Below, one piece after another: positions 45,577-55,520 of a DNA stretch of 64,000 bases. The position numbers and the translations under genes are program-made. Location of the stretch: contig CAWCBG010000014.1 of the NCBI GenBank assembly GCA_963793845.1, positions 62,001 through 126,000 on the forward strand. The letters run 5' to 3'. Positions within the stretch are counted from its first letter, which is position 1. Every line of letters begins with the position of its first letter. This DNA is from CAWCBG01 sp963793845. GTDB taxonomy: Bacteria > Acidobacteriota > Terriglobia > Terriglobales > Acidobacteriaceae. The notes under the pieces were generated by a model. The model saw only the letters and a program-made list of their open reading frames with translations, had not been told where the DNA came from and ran no database searches.

Positions 45577-48500
45577 CTACCAGGTCAACCGCAATGCAAA
45601 CTGGAACTGCCGCGGATCGTAAGCCGCGGTCGGGGTTCCCGCCGAATTCCAGATCGGGTTCACGTCAGCCACGTTGTACTTATTGATGAAGTTGAAGATA
45701 TCCATGATCCCCTGGAGTTGCAGGTTCTCGTGCAGCTTGAAGGTGCGAGCGAAACGAATGTCGTTGAAGAACACCCAGGGCTTGAGACCGGCATTGCGAC
45801 TCAGATTGCCGTTGAGGTTGGGCACCACGCCCGTCACCAGCGCATCGGCAAAGCAGGTGGGAATCAGGTAGCCCGTAGGCGAATACTTTGAAGGAGACGC
45901 CAGATCGCCGCACGAGTCGTACTGTCCCTTGTAGGCGACGTTCGGGCGATCCGTGGTGGAGGCGAAGTCGAAGTTGGTGTCCGAGCCCGAGACGATATTG
46001 AACGGACGGCCGGAACCAAATTCGAGGATCGGCGCGACGGTCCAGTTGCTCAGCATCGCGCCCTTGAATCCACTGCCCTGGCTATTACTCTGATACACCG
46101 CGCTGAAGACGAAGCGATGACGCTGATCGAACAGCGAGGTTGAACGGTCGGCGTTGGGATCGTAGTTGTTCTGCGGCGCCAGCGTCGCCTGCAGATCGGT
46201 GGAATCATCGATTGCGTGTGACCAGGTATACGACGCCAGGAACTCGTAGTGGCCGGAGAAACGCTTCTGCAAGTTGGCCGTGAAGGCGTTATAGCTGGAG
46301 GTTCCGGTTGATTCATTGGCGACCTCGTCGCTGAAGGGGACAGGCACGCCCACTCCCAGGCCGTTCTGCGCCAATACTGCGTTGGCAAGCGCCAGCACCT
46401 GTGGTGGGGTGTAAGGAGTAAGCGTAGGGTTCAGGCCGCTGGGCCGAAAGAAGTTCATCAGCGCCGCCGGAACGTAGATGCCGCCCGTCAGCGGGTTGAT
46501 TCCAGCCGTATTCACCGCCAGCGGATTCGCCTGAAACGCGGCTTTTGTCGCCTGGGATACCGTGGGATCCGTCATCACGTTCACCCAGTTCTGAATGATC
46601 AAATTACCCTGCGCAGCATTGACGTTGATCGGCCGATACAGCCGCCGGCCGCCGTTGAAGTTGTACTGCAGAGTAAGTGCAAGGTTATTGGCGAACTCGT
46701 GCTGGATAGCCAGGCTGGCCTGCTGCGAGTAGCCGTACTTGAAGTTCGCTCCGGTCGGATAGCCGAACGGAAGACTCGACAGCGGCACCGGCGGGTTGGC
46801 ATTCAAGTAGTTCTGGTTCACCCAGATCGATGGGGTGTTCGGCGTCGGGTTGAAGCGCTGCTGTCCCGGAAGATAGGTGAATGAGGCCGGCAAACATCCC
46901 AGGCGTCCGGTAAACGCATTCGAAGCCGTCAACGTACTGATGGGGTTGGTGACGTCGCAAGGGGTGAGTGCTCCCCCGAAAAGGAGCAACTGGGGAGCTT
47001 GCGATCCGTCGGCAACGTCAGAGTCGAAGGCCAGCGCCAGCAGCGGATGATCATAGAACATTCCGTACGACGAGCGCAGGACAGTCTTGCCATCGCCGAA
47101 CATGTCCCAGGCAAAGCCGATGCGGGGTGCAAAGTCCTTGGTGGAGCGCGGAATGCCCTGCACGATGTTGAGGGCCTTATACGCTGCGCCGGCGATGGGC
47201 GTAGTGGCCGGAAACACGGGAGTGAACTCGATGTCGTAGCGCAACCCGTAATTGATGGTGAGGTTTGGCTTGATGCGCCAGGAGTCCTGCACGAACAGCC
47301 CGAGCGCGTCGTTGTTAAACGAATCGTGCGGATTGCCTACGCCCTGCACCAGATACTGCGGAATACCTACGCCATAGGCTTGAATGGGGTTCAACGCGGG
47401 AACGCCATTGGCCAGGCCAATGCTTCCGAAGTCGTAGAGGCCACCGAAGTTCACCGTGAAGTCGGCCGACAGTGGAAGGAAGTTGTTGTCCACACCAAAC
47501 TTGATATTGTGCGCGCCTTTGGTGATCGAGAAATTGTCGAGCGCTTCATACCGCTGTTCCGTGCGATTGACGTACGAGAACGGCTCACGGCCGATAAAGG
47601 CGAATCCTGGAATGTTCACGGCAACGTCGCTGCCTCCGGGTGCGCTGGAGTAGGTGTAGTCGAGGCTGCGCCGCGCATACTGAAAGCGGAACTCGTTCAC
47701 TTTATTGCTGCCGATGGTCCAGGTGTGCTCGCCGAGAATGCTCCAGTCGTGATAATCCTGAGCCGAGGTGCGCGACCAGGCGTTCTGTCCAAAGTTCTGC
47801 GGCCCTTGCGCATTGACCTCGATACCGGTGACCTCGCTGGGACTCACACTGCCGCGCAACATCAGTTGCTGGTTGTTGGTGAGCTTGTGGTCGAGGCGAA
47901 GCGAATAAATCCCGGTCAGCTCCGAAATCGGAAAGTTCCCCTCGACCGACTGCAACGGAACGAACGAAGCGGGCAGCGGATCGAACTGGCCCGAAACGGT
48001 TGGAGAGAAAAAGTTAGGTCCGAGCCCAATGATCGAGGTGAAGGGATTCTTGCCGGTGATCGCGACCGGACCGCTCATGCCGGTGGCCAGGGCGTATCCG
48101 ATCGTCGACTGGTTGATGGGGGCGACGGCCAGAAATGCGGCCTGCTCCGGCGTAACCGGCACCACCACGTAGCCCGGCGGCAAGGGCTTGCCAATCGCGG
48201 CGGAGACAAAACGGGTGATGTCCGAGTTGGCTGTCAGGCCAAAGTTATTGGCGCCAATGTCGTTAAATCCAGTTTCGTGGCGGTCGGTGCCTTCAAAACC
48301 GAAGAACCAGAAAGTACGGTCCTTCTTGATGGCCCCGCCCGCCGTGATACCGGCTTGAACCCGGGTATAGGCCGGCTGATCGACATTGCTGAACGGATTG
48401 GTGGCCTGGATATATCGATTGCGCAGGTATCCGAAGGCGCTGCCATGGAAGTCGTTGCTGCCCGATTTGGTGATGATGTTGATAACGCCGCCGGCGGCCT

Positions 48501-49194
48501 GTCCATACTCAGCCGCATATCCGTTCGTGATGATCTGGAATTCCTGTACTGCATCCTGCGATACCGTCGAACGGACGCCGTTGGTGGAGTTGTCGATGGC
48601 GTTGGTGCCGTCAATGTTCACCAGGTTGCTGCGCGCTCGCTGGCCGCCGATATTGAGGCCGGAGGTGGGCGCAGCACCGATACTGGGCGAATCGTCGCGA
48701 GCCAACTGCGAATTCGTCAGGGCAAAATTGATGTAGTTGCGGCCATTGATCGGCAGATTGGAAATCCTGGTCTGATCGATCGTGGTGCTGGAGGCAGTTT
48801 GCGTGGTCTCTACCAACTCGGCTTCGGAGGTGACCTCCACCGTCTCGTTGGCGCCCGCTACCGGTAGCGTGATAGGAAGTTCTTCGGTATGGCCGATCAG
48901 CAGACGAACATCGCGATTCACCGTTTTGGCGAATCCCGGAGCTTCCACCGTTACCGTGTACTGGCCGGGAGGAAGCGAGAGCAGAATGTACTGGCCTTCG
49001 CTGTCCGAGGTGGCGGTGGTGCGAGACAAACCTCGCGCCTGATCCTCCACGGTGACTGTGGCATTGCGCACGACCGCGCCTTTGGCATCCTTCACCACAA
49101 CATGAAGTTCTGCCGTCTGGACTTGCGCTCCAACCCAGCCGGCGAGACAGACCACTGCTACCAACAGCCGAATGATTCTGCACGATAGCTTCAT
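45577..49194 (-). CDS. Oar-like TonB-dependent receptor with N-terminal CarboxypepD_reg domain
   Basis: Outer-membrane protein of 1205 residues with a signal peptide (1-24). Next is a carboxypeptidase-regulatory-like beta-sandwich at about 27-105 (VTVEDQARGLSRTTATSDSE). The plug is at about 125-240 (NLPINGRNYINFAL, IINIITKSGSNDFHGS). A long beta-barrel follows and ends in the aromatic residue of FALRLTW. Acidobacteria carry many of these; they take up glycans, peptides or chelates with energy from TonB. The ATG follows GGGGGGAA. No SusD or transporter gene is beside it, so the ligand is unknown. Confidence 0.95.
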   Translation of the reverse strand: MKLSCRIIRLLVAVVCLAGWVGAQVQTAELHVVVKDAKGAVVRNATVTVEDQARGLSRTTATSDSEGQYILLSLPPGQYTVTVEAPGFAKTVNRDVRLLIGHTEELPITLPVAGANETVEVTSEAELVETTQTASSTTIDQTRISNLPINGRNYINFALTNSQLARDDSPSIGAAPTSGLNIGGQRARSNLVNIDGTNAIDNSTNGVRSTVSQDAVQEFQIITNGYAAEYGQAAGGVINIITKSGSNDFHGSAFGYLRNRYIQATNPFSNVDQPAYTRVQAGITAGGAIKKDRTFWFFGFEGTDRHETGFNDIGANNFGLTANSDITRFVSAAIGKPLPPGYVVVPVTPEQAAFLAVAPINQSTIGYALATGMSGPVAITGKNPFTSIIGLGPNFFSPTVSGQFDPLPASFVPLQSVEGNFPISELTGIYSLRLDHKLTNNQQLMLRGSVSPSEVTGIEVNAQGPQNFGQNAWSRTSAQDYHDWSILGEHTWTIGSNKVNEFRFQYARRSLDYTYSSAPGGSDVAVNIPGFAFIGREPFSYVNRTEQRYEALDNFSITKGAHNIKFGVDNNFLPLSADFTVNFGGLYDFGSIGLANGVPALNPIQAYGVGIPQYLVQGVGNPHDSFNNDALGLFVQDSWRIKPNLTINYGLRYDIEFTPVFPATTPIAGAAYKALNIVQGIPRSTKDFAPRIGFAWDMFGDGKTVLRSSYGMFYDHPLLALAFDSDVADGSQAPQLLLFGGALTPCDVTNPISTLTASNAFTGRLGCLPASFTYLPGQQRFNPTPNTPSIWVNQNYLNANPPVPLSSLPFGYPTGANFKYGYSQQASLAIQHEFANNLALTLQYNFNGGRRLYRPINVNAAQGNLIIQNWVNVMTDPTVSQATKAAFQANPLAVNTAGINPLTGGIYVPAALMNFFRPSGLNPTLTPYTPPQVLALANAVLAQNGLGVGVPVPFSDEVANESTGTSSYNAFTANLQKRFSGHYEFLASYTWSHAIDDSTDLQATLAPQNNYDPNADRSTSLFDQRHRFVFSAVYQSNSQGSGFKGAMLSNWTVAPILEFGSGRPFNIVSGSDTNFDFASTTDRPNVAYKGQYDSCGDLASPSKYSPTGYLIPTCFADALVTGVVPNLNGNLSRNAGLKPWVFFNDIRFARTFKLHENLQLQGIMDIFNFINKYNVADVNPIWNSAGTPTAAYDPRQFQFALRLTW

Positions 49195-49212
49195 TGGTGT
49201 TCCCCCCGGGAT

Positions 49213-49327
49213 CGACAGTTCCGCACGCTGCCGCGCCGCAAACTCTCCACCATGCGGGAGATCGCCTCATATCGATGCGGCGACGAACATCTTCTGGCCA
49301 GGATTTTGGCCGTGATCGGAACTGTCG
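49213..49327. repeat. 11-bp inverted repeat upstream of the TonB receptor
   Basis: CGACAGTTCCG at 49213-49223 is the exact reverse complement of CGGAACTGTCG at 49317-49327. The arms flank the presumed promoter region of the receptor. They could be paired regulator sites or chance. Confidence 0.4.
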
Positions 49328-49377
49328 GGTTTTACATCAGGATGGGCACGAAGGCAAGCGGGAAATTGAGTGACGAA

Positions 49378-50301
49378 TCATTCAGCCGTCCCGAACTTGA
49401 TTCCTGAGGATGGTTTGCCTTCGAGTTGAACGGCCCAGGCCATCCTGGGCGTGTTATGCGCGATCCCGATTCGCCCCTTGGTGTCAACGACGATCATGCC
49501 GCCATGGCCGTTCAGGCGCCTTTTCAGATAGTAAAGCGCGCGCTGGGCCGCTTCCTGCGGCTCCGTGCCTTGTTCCACGCGGTCGGCGGTCCACTTGCTC
49601 AGCACCAGCTTAATCATCGGTTCGCCCCATCCGGTGGTGGAGACGGCGGCACTAAGGTTGTCGGCGTAGCACCCGCATCCGATCAGCGACGAGTCGCCTA
49701 CCCTGCCGGGAGCCTTGTTGAGAGTTCCGCCGGTGGACGTGGCTGCCGCGATGTTGCCTTCGCGATCTCGCGCCACGGCACCGACTGTGTCATGCGAGCG
49801 CATGGGTCCGAACTCGTCGGGCATCTGCAGATAGCCCTGTTTCCTGGCGTCACGCCAGCGCGCTACCTCGCGCTCGATGATGAGGTCCTTGTTGGCGCAC
49901 AGCACGATGCCGTGGTCATGGGCGAAGCGCTCGGCGCCCTCGCCGACAAAGTACACATGCGGGCTCTCGGTGAGTACCTTCTTCGCCGCTCGAATCGGAT
50001 TGCGAATCCGCTCCACGCAGCCGACGCCCCCGGCACGCAGGGTCGCTCCATCCATCATGCTGGCATCGAGCTGCACCCGGCCGTCCATGTTGAGAAAGGA
50101 GCCGCGGCCGGCATCGAAGGTTTCGTCCTCCTCCATGGCTACAACCGCTTCTTCGACGGCATCCAGGCAGCTTCCACCGCGTTGCAGGATCTGCCAGCCC
50201 ACGGCCGCGGCAGCCTCTACGCCGCGCAGGTGAGCGTCAACCATGTCGTCGGGAATGGCCCAGGCTCCGCCATGGACCAGCATTACAGGATTCACGGGCA
50301 A
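49378..50301 (-). CDS. Isoaspartyl peptidase/L-asparaginase (Ntn hydrolase)
   Basis: Protein of 307 residues. The precursor cleaves itself before Thr172 in SHDTVGAVA to expose the nucleophile. The oxyanion and substrate regions STGGTLNKAPGRVGDSSLIG and GHGGMIVVD are intact. It hydrolyses beta-aspartyl dipeptides and asparagine. No signal peptide is present, so it is cytoplasmic. Confidence 0.94.
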   Translation of the reverse strand: MPVNPVMLVHGGAWAIPDDMVDAHLRGVEAAAAVGWQILQRGGSCLDAVEEAVVAMEEDETFDAGRGSFLNMDGRVQLDASMMDGATLRAGGVGCVERIRNPIRAAKKVLTESPHVYFVGEGAERFAHDHGIVLCANKDLIIEREVARWRDARKQGYLQMPDEFGPMRSHDTVGAVARDREGNIAAATSTGGTLNKAPGRVGDSSLIGCGCYADNLSAAVSTTGWGEPMIKLVLSKWTADRVEQGTEPQEAAQRALYYLKRRLNGHGGMIVVDTKGRIGIAHNTPRMAWAVQLEGKPSSGIKFGTAE

Positions 50302-50565
50302 GTGAGAACCTTTCTAAGCTTGCCGCTTGCAAGAGGCAAACTCGAAAGCATACCAGAGAGGTTCGTGGCATGATTCACTTACTTTTGGCTTAGCCGCTTA
50401 ACGTATTCGCCATCCAGCGATCGGCCCTGCCATTAAACCTCAATTTCGGAAAGTGTGTAAACGTAGTGTGACGTTACCGATTGCGGTATCTAAACAAGCA
50501 GCCATACCTGCTGGCGACTCCCGGTCAACTCTGCTACTCTCGGCCCAGAAGGGCATCCAAAAGCT

Positions 50566-51504
50566 ATGTCTTCACCCAAACGCGCCACTGGACGAGCCAG
50601 TCGAAAAACCGTCTTGCGCATTCCCAAACCCGGGCGGAAGCATCTCCGTGATCCGCATGAACTGGTGATCATCTCCGGCATGAGTGGCGCCGGGAAACTT
50701 TCTGCCCTCAAAACCTTTGAGGACCTGGGCTACTACTGCGTCGACAATCTGCCGGTAGGCCTGATTGCCAATTTCGCCGACCTGGTGCGCGACACCCTGG
50801 AAATCGAGCGTGCCGCCCTGGTGGTCGACATTCGCGAGGGTGAAGGCCTGGAGAAATTTCCCCAGGTGCTTCGCGAATTGCGCAAGTCGATGAAGACCTC
50901 CGTACTGTATCTCGAGGCGGACGATGATGTGCTGCTCCGCCGTTACAGCGAGACACGGCGCCCCCATCCCCTGGGCCGGCAGAAATCGGTGAAGGCCTCC
51001 TTACGAGACGAGCGGCGCCAGTTGTTGCCCGTACGCGCCTTGGCTGACCTGGTCGTCGACACCACCAGGTTCAACGTTCACGAATTGCGGTCGTTGCTGA
51101 CGAAGCGCTTCCTGGGCGGTAAGAGCGAAAAAAATATTCTGATCTCGTGCGTGAGTTTCGGCTTCCGGGAGGGCGTTCCCGAGGACGCGGACCTGGTATT
51201 CGATGTGCGCTTCCTGCCCAATCCGCACTTCGTGCCGGAGTTCCGTCCGCTGACTGGACGCAATCCGAAAGTAGCGAAATACATTCGCTCGTTCCCGCAG
51301 ACGCGCGAGTTCATCAAGCGCATCTCCGACCTGCTGATCTACCTGATTCCCCACTACATTCGAGAGGGCAAAAGCTACCTGACCATCGCTTTCGGCTGCA
51401 CCGGCGGACAACACCGTTCGGTGATGATTGCCGAAGATGTTTCCAAACGCCTGGCCAAGGCTGGCTATAACGTCAAGACGGTACATCGTGATTCGCCGGC
51501 GTGA
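50566..51504 (+). CDS. rapZ: RNase adapter / P-loop nucleotide-binding protein RapZ
   Basis: Protein of 312 residues. The Walker A loop is GMSGAGKL (38-45), where the family has GKS; L45 replaces the usual magnesium-contacting Ser/Thr. FEDLGYYCVDNLP follows as expected. The C-terminal domain has GCTGGQHRSVMIAE, the sugar-phosphate-sensing region. In enterobacteria RapZ steers RNase E to GlmZ; in other phyla its role in amino-sugar control is less clear. A 25-residue basic N-terminal extension is present. The usual hprK or ptsN neighbours are absent. Confidence 0.93.
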   Translation: MSSPKRATGRASRKTVLRIPKPGRKHLRDPHELVIISGMSGAGKLSALKTFEDLGYYCVDNLPVGLIANFADLVRDTLEIERAALVVDIREGEGLEKFPQVLRELRKSMKTSVLYLEADDDVLLRRYSETRRPHPLGRQKSVKASLRDERRQLLPVRALADLVVDTTRFNVHELRSLLTKRFLGGKSEKNILISCVSFGFREGVPEDADLVFDVRFLPNPHFVPEFRPLTGRNPKVAKYIRSFPQTREFIKRISDLLIYLIPHYIREGKSYLTIAFGCTGGQHRSVMIAEDVSKRLAKAGYNVKTVHRDSPA

Positions 51505-51970
51505 GGTACCACTCGCGACATTTTCCGGGAAGGCCGGTTCCATCGGTCGATCCAGTCCCTGAATGTGCTCCAGCCCCAATCGTTTCAGACTAAACTTTAG
51601 TAATTTTCCGATGTGACGCACATCACTGCTTAGGCCTCGGCAATATCGAAACTAAAGCGGTACGCTAGTTAATGTTTCCGGTCAAAACCGGTCCCTGACC
51701 GTCCGGTGTAAACCACTCAGTATGAGGGCCCCTCCCGGGAGAGAACATAGGCATCTTGAGTTTACGGATACCCTGGCGAACCGTGGAAGCGCGCTTCCGC
51801 ATTTCTATTTTGCAGGAAGAATAGAAATGCGAGCCAATTGGAAGTTCAACGAAACCTGGACAGACGAGTAGCCGCAAGGCGATTCAGATGAGGCAATAAG
51901 GGCACAAACCGCAAGATCCGCCCAAAAAATAGGGTCGCCAGGACATCGCCCGATGATCCGCGGGAGAGGT
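51505..51970. other. Structured non-coding region after rapZ
   Basis: No gene was found. GGAAGCGCGCTTCC (51785-51798) is a perfect palindrome. Directly next to it a 12-base stem CGCATTTCTATT/AATAGAAATGCG (51798-51809 with 51820-51831) encloses a ten-base loop. A GGTC...GACC/CCGG cluster near 51678-51710 can also fold. The region may hold a small RNA or terminator; no known RNA family was recognised. Confidence 0.5.
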
Positions 51971-52275
51971 GTCATCTCACGTTGTGGGATATTACCTCCC
52001 GGGAAGAAGTATCGTGCGCTTGCCCCAATCAACTTTTCGTCATTCCGACCGAAGGGGCTTCAGCCCCGGAGCGGAGGAACCTGTTTTTTCCGAAAGACGG
52101 CTGTTACCTGTCATCCCACGTTGTGGGACTATTACCTCTGGAAAGAAGTATCGTGCCTTGCCTCAATCAACTTTTCGTCATTCCGACCGGAGGGGCTTCA
52201 GCCCCGTAGTGGAGGAACCTGCTTTTCTCCGAGAGACGGCTGTTACCTGTATCCCACATCGTGGAACTAGAACAG
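51971..52275. repeat. 139-bp tandem repeat, two copies plus a partial third
   Basis: Copy 1 is 51971-52109 and copy 2 is 52110-52248, similar but not identical; a third begins at 52249 and fades within 30 bases. Each copy contains CATTCCGACCG, GGGGCTTCAGCCCC (a hairpin) and GAGGAACCTG. That order is shared with the element at 27775, so this is a locally amplified member of a dispersed intergenic family. Confidence 0.88.
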
Positions 52276-52516
52276 GTTGTGAGTTGCTGTGTCCCCGGTA
52301 GAGCGTGCCTTCGGGCACGCGTTCCGCGGCCAGGCTTTCTATTTTCGGTGGCTTCAGCCCGTGAAAGACGGGCAGAGGCCACCAAGTCTATTTGGAGTTC
52401 GTCGGGACGTACCTCTGAAGCGCCACTCTATCCGATCTCATTTGGGGATACAGCAATGGTGGAACTGCCCTGGCATGCGCGCGCCCAGCAGGCCCTCGGT
52501 CTCGCGGGACTACCCG

Positions 52517-54586
52517 CTAGTTAGGGACCAGCGAGGGTTCCAGGGCCTGTTGAATGACTGACGAAAGATCTGCGACGCTGAACGGCTTCTGCAGGAATAG
52601 GCTGCCGTTCATCAGGATGGAGCGTCGCGCCGCATTGTCCTCCGTATAGCCTGACATGAACAGCACGCGCACTTTCGGATAAAGCTGCGCCAACTGATTG
52701 GCCAGCCCGTGTCCTCCAATGCCCGGCATTACCAGGTCGGTCAGAACCAGATCGATGGCGCCGCCCAGCTTTTCGCAGACCACGAGAGCTGCCTCTGCGC
52801 TCTCCGCCTGATATACACGATAGCCTAGCTGCTCCAGGCACTCATGCACATTAGTCCGTACGACGGCATCGTCGTCCACCAGCAGTACAACCTGCCCTTC
52901 CGTCCGAAGACTGCCCTCGCGGATGTTCTGCGGCTCCGAAATGGCGCTGGTTGCAGGGAAGTACAGCTTGAAGGTTGTGCCGTGGCCGGGCTCGCTGTAC
53001 ACCCAGACGTAGCCGCCACTCTGCTTGACGATGCCGTAGACGATCGAGAGTCCCAGGCCAGTGCCCTTGCCGACTTCTTTCGTGGTGAAGAAGGGATCGA
53101 AAATATGGGGCAGAGCCGATTTCTCGATGCCGGTTCCGGTGTCAGTCACCGCCAACATGACATAGTTGCCAGCCACCACCGGAGGGTGTTCGCGGGTATA
53201 GGTGTTGTCCAGACAGACGTTTTGGGTTTCGATGTGCAACGTGCCGCCGTTGGGCATGGCGTCGCGGGAGTTGACCGCCAGGTTCAGAATCACCTGTCCC
53301 AACTGATCGGCATCAAGATTGGCATTGGCCAGCGTCTCCGACAAATGGGTCACCAGACGCACATCTTCCCCGATAATTCGGCGCAGCATGTGCGAAATGT
53401 CAGTCACTACGGTATTCAGGTTCAAGGTGCGCACCTGCATCATCTGCTGCCGGCCGAACGCCAGCATCTGGCGGGTGAGTGCGGCGGCGCGGTCGGCAGC
53501 ACGCGACACCTGAAGCAGCGGCCTGGTCAACGGACTCTCCGGCGTGACCTGACGAAGCATGAGCTCGGTGGAGAGCTTGATAACAACGAGGATGTTGTTG
53601 AAGTCATGCGCCACTCCGCCTGCCAGCCGTCCCACGGCCTCCAGCTTCTGTACCTGTCGCACCTGCTGCTCCAGTGAGCTCTGCTGCGTCAAATCTTCAA
53701 CGTATCCTTCGAAGAAACTCTCGTCGCCCTGAGCCGAGTGGGTGAGAACTCCGGAGAGACGTACTCGCAGCTTGCTGCCGTCACGGCGCAGCATGCTGGT
53801 TTCGAAAGCCCGTACCCTACGATTGCGCCGCAACAGCTCCAGCACCCGGCCTCGGTCTTTGGGGTCGGCGTAGACCTGGGTCGATAAGGTGAGGCCCATC
53901 AGCTCCTGCGGAGTGTAGCCTCCCAGCATCTCGCAGAAAGCGGCATTGACCGACACGCAGCGGTCCCGCTCGATGGATCCGCGACAGATGCCGAAGGGCG
54001 CGTTATCGATCAGCGATTGCAAGAGCGCTTGTGACTCGCGCAGTTCCTCCTCGGCTTGTACCCGCTTACTGACATCGTTGGCCAACACCACACATTGAAT
54101 GGCGCCGTCGTGCTCATACTTAAACGCTGTGATCTCCGCAAACAGAAGGCTGCCATCCTTGCGGCGATGTCGCCAGACGCCGCGTTCGCTCTGCCCGCAA
54201 TCGAACTGATCAATGTCATGCTCCAGCGCGGGAACCTCGGCCGGCGGGCGGATGTCTTTCACCGTCATCTGCAGAAATTCTTCCCGCGAATATCCGTACT
54301 GGCGCACCGTTGCTTCATTCACATCCAGGAAGCGAAAGCTTGCCCGATCGTAGATCCACATGGGGCATGGGTTTGCGGAGAACATCAATTGCGAGCGCTC
54401 ATCGGGGCCGATGGCTGCATGACCGCCGTTCGCGAGGGTGGACCTCGACGGGGAAAGAACCTCGCATGTTTTCCACTTCTTGTTCAGCCCGGCCAGGGAA
54501 CTGAACTTCTCTTTTTTCATAAGAACGCCGGTGGCGCGCAGGTAGCTGCGTTCAGCAGAGGTCAGGCGCGTTTCTGCTTTCGCCAT
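52517..54586 (-). CDS. Hybrid sensor histidine kinase with two PAS domains and a receiver
   Basis: Protein of 689 residues. PAS1 is at about 65-175 (FSANPCPMWIYD) and PAS2 at about 185-300. The phospho-acceptor is His327 in LAGGVAHDFNNIL. A HATPase domain follows at about 395-550 (NLAVNSRDAMPNGG, DTGTGIE, KGTGLGLSIVYGI). The receiver has its phospho-acceptor Asp617 in VLTDLVMPG. No membrane segment or signal peptide is seen, so it is a cytosolic kinase sensing through PAS. A separate output regulator is not adjacent. Confidence 0.94.
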   Translation of the reverse strand: MAKAETRLTSAERSYLRATGVLMKKEKFSSLAGLNKKWKTCEVLSPSRSTLANGGHAAIGPDERSQLMFSANPCPMWIYDRASFRFLDVNEATVRQYGYSREEFLQMTVKDIRPPAEVPALEHDIDQFDCGQSERGVWRHRRKDGSLLFAEITAFKYEHDGAIQCVVLANDVSKRVQAEEELRESQALLQSLIDNAPFGICRGSIERDRCVSVNAAFCEMLGGYTPQELMGLTLSTQVYADPKDRGRVLELLRRNRRVRAFETSMLRRDGSKLRVRLSGVLTHSAQGDESFFEGYVEDLTQQSSLEQQVRQVQKLEAVGRLAGGVAHDFNNILVVIKLSTELMLRQVTPESPLTRPLLQVSRAADRAAALTRQMLAFGRQQMMQVRTLNLNTVVTDISHMLRRIIGEDVRLVTHLSETLANANLDADQLGQVILNLAVNSRDAMPNGGTLHIETQNVCLDNTYTREHPPVVAGNYVMLAVTDTGTGIEKSALPHIFDPFFTTKEVGKGTGLGLSIVYGIVKQSGGYVWVYSEPGHGTTFKLYFPATSAISEPQNIREGSLRTEGQVVLLVDDDAVVRTNVHECLEQLGYRVYQAESAEAALVVCEKLGGAIDLVLTDLVMPGIGGHGLANQLAQLYPKVRVLFMSGYTEDNAARRSILMNGSLFLQKPFSVADLSSVIQQALEPSLVPN

Positions 54587-54760
54587 TTGAATAGACCCTG
54601 AGACACAGAAGCTGTGACGTGCGGCACAGAGGGCTGCGACATGCTGCCCAGCAGATGGCAGAAGCTGGCACTTAAGGGCTAAGCAGATTGGCGGCGGCGC
54701 GCTCTAAGCGGCTTGACACAGCGTATGCGCTGTCGTTCGATGAACTATCGATGATGGTAG

Positions 54761-55270
54761 TTACGCCGCAGGAGGTGGTCGCCAGGTTCTTATCTGCTGC
54801 CGAGGCGGGCTGGGCTTCACTAACCAGATCACCAGGGCCACGATCAGCACGATGGGCACAAGCGGAATCAGCGCAAGCCCCAAAAAAACAGGAGTCCCGG
54901 AGAGCGTGCTGACGTTTCCATGAACGACAGAATCGGGATGGCGCGACAGACGGCCGCCCATGGTGGCGACATCGCCGTTCACGGTGGCATTCTCGCCCAG
55001 ACTTACGCCTCCGCCGACCACCGCCAGATCGCCCTTGACCGTACCGTTGACCGTGACGCTTCCACCCACGGCGACCACGTCCTGACAGGCGCCTTCGACG
55101 AGGATCGAGCAGCCGATGCACACCAGGTCGCCGGCAGTTTCTCCTTCCGCGACAACAATGCTGCGGCCGAACTGCACGCGGTCCCCGCTCTCGTCTGCGT
55201 ACAGTGGGACGCATGCCGTCAGCACGCCAAGCAGTATCAGGAGTTTCAGAAGAAAGGGACGCTGGAACAT
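54761..55270 (-). CDS. Exported bactofilin-like polymer-forming protein
   Basis: Protein of 169 residues from ATG 55270. The first helix is a signal or anchor (FLLKLLILLGVLTACVPLYA). The centre is a run of short beta turns with VVAVGGSVTVNGTVKGDLAVVGG and similar units, as in bactofilins and DUF583-like right-handed helices. A C-terminal helix (ALIPLVPIVLIVALVIWLV) could hold it in the membrane. CIGC in the second turn is unusual. Unlike classic bactofilins it seems exported and membrane bound. Confidence 0.78.
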   Translation of the reverse strand: MFQRPFLLKLLILLGVLTACVPLYADESGDRVQFGRSIVVAEGETAGDLVCIGCSILVEGACQDVVAVGGSVTVNGTVKGDLAVVGGGVSLGENATVNGDVATMGGRLSRHPDSVVHGNVSTLSGTPVFLGLALIPLVPIVLIVALVIWLVKPSPPRQQIRTWRPPPAA

Positions 55271-55520
55271 GATTCGATCCGCTACTCTCGGTAGAGTAGT
55301 CCTGTGCGTTCCAGAATTCAATACAGGCAAGGCCGCGCTGTTAAGAATGTGTTGCAATGCCACAGCACATCCAAGCCCGGTGGAGAGACGCCAGACTTGT
55401 CTAAAAGTTGAAGCACGAGTGCCCGAACTCTGACGATCAGGTTCCTCGACTTACGTGGCATTTGCGACAATTGAAAGGGAAGCGAATGTCTGGCGCGTTC
55501 CTGGAGCAGCGAATAATAAG

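Noticed and set aside
46999..48867. Open frame of 622 codons on the plus strand
   Set aside because: Lies wholly antisense inside the TonB-dependent receptor and resembles no family.
51971..52275. CRISPR array
   Set aside because: Units are 139 bases and diverged, without short identical repeats and unique spacers; no cas gene is near.
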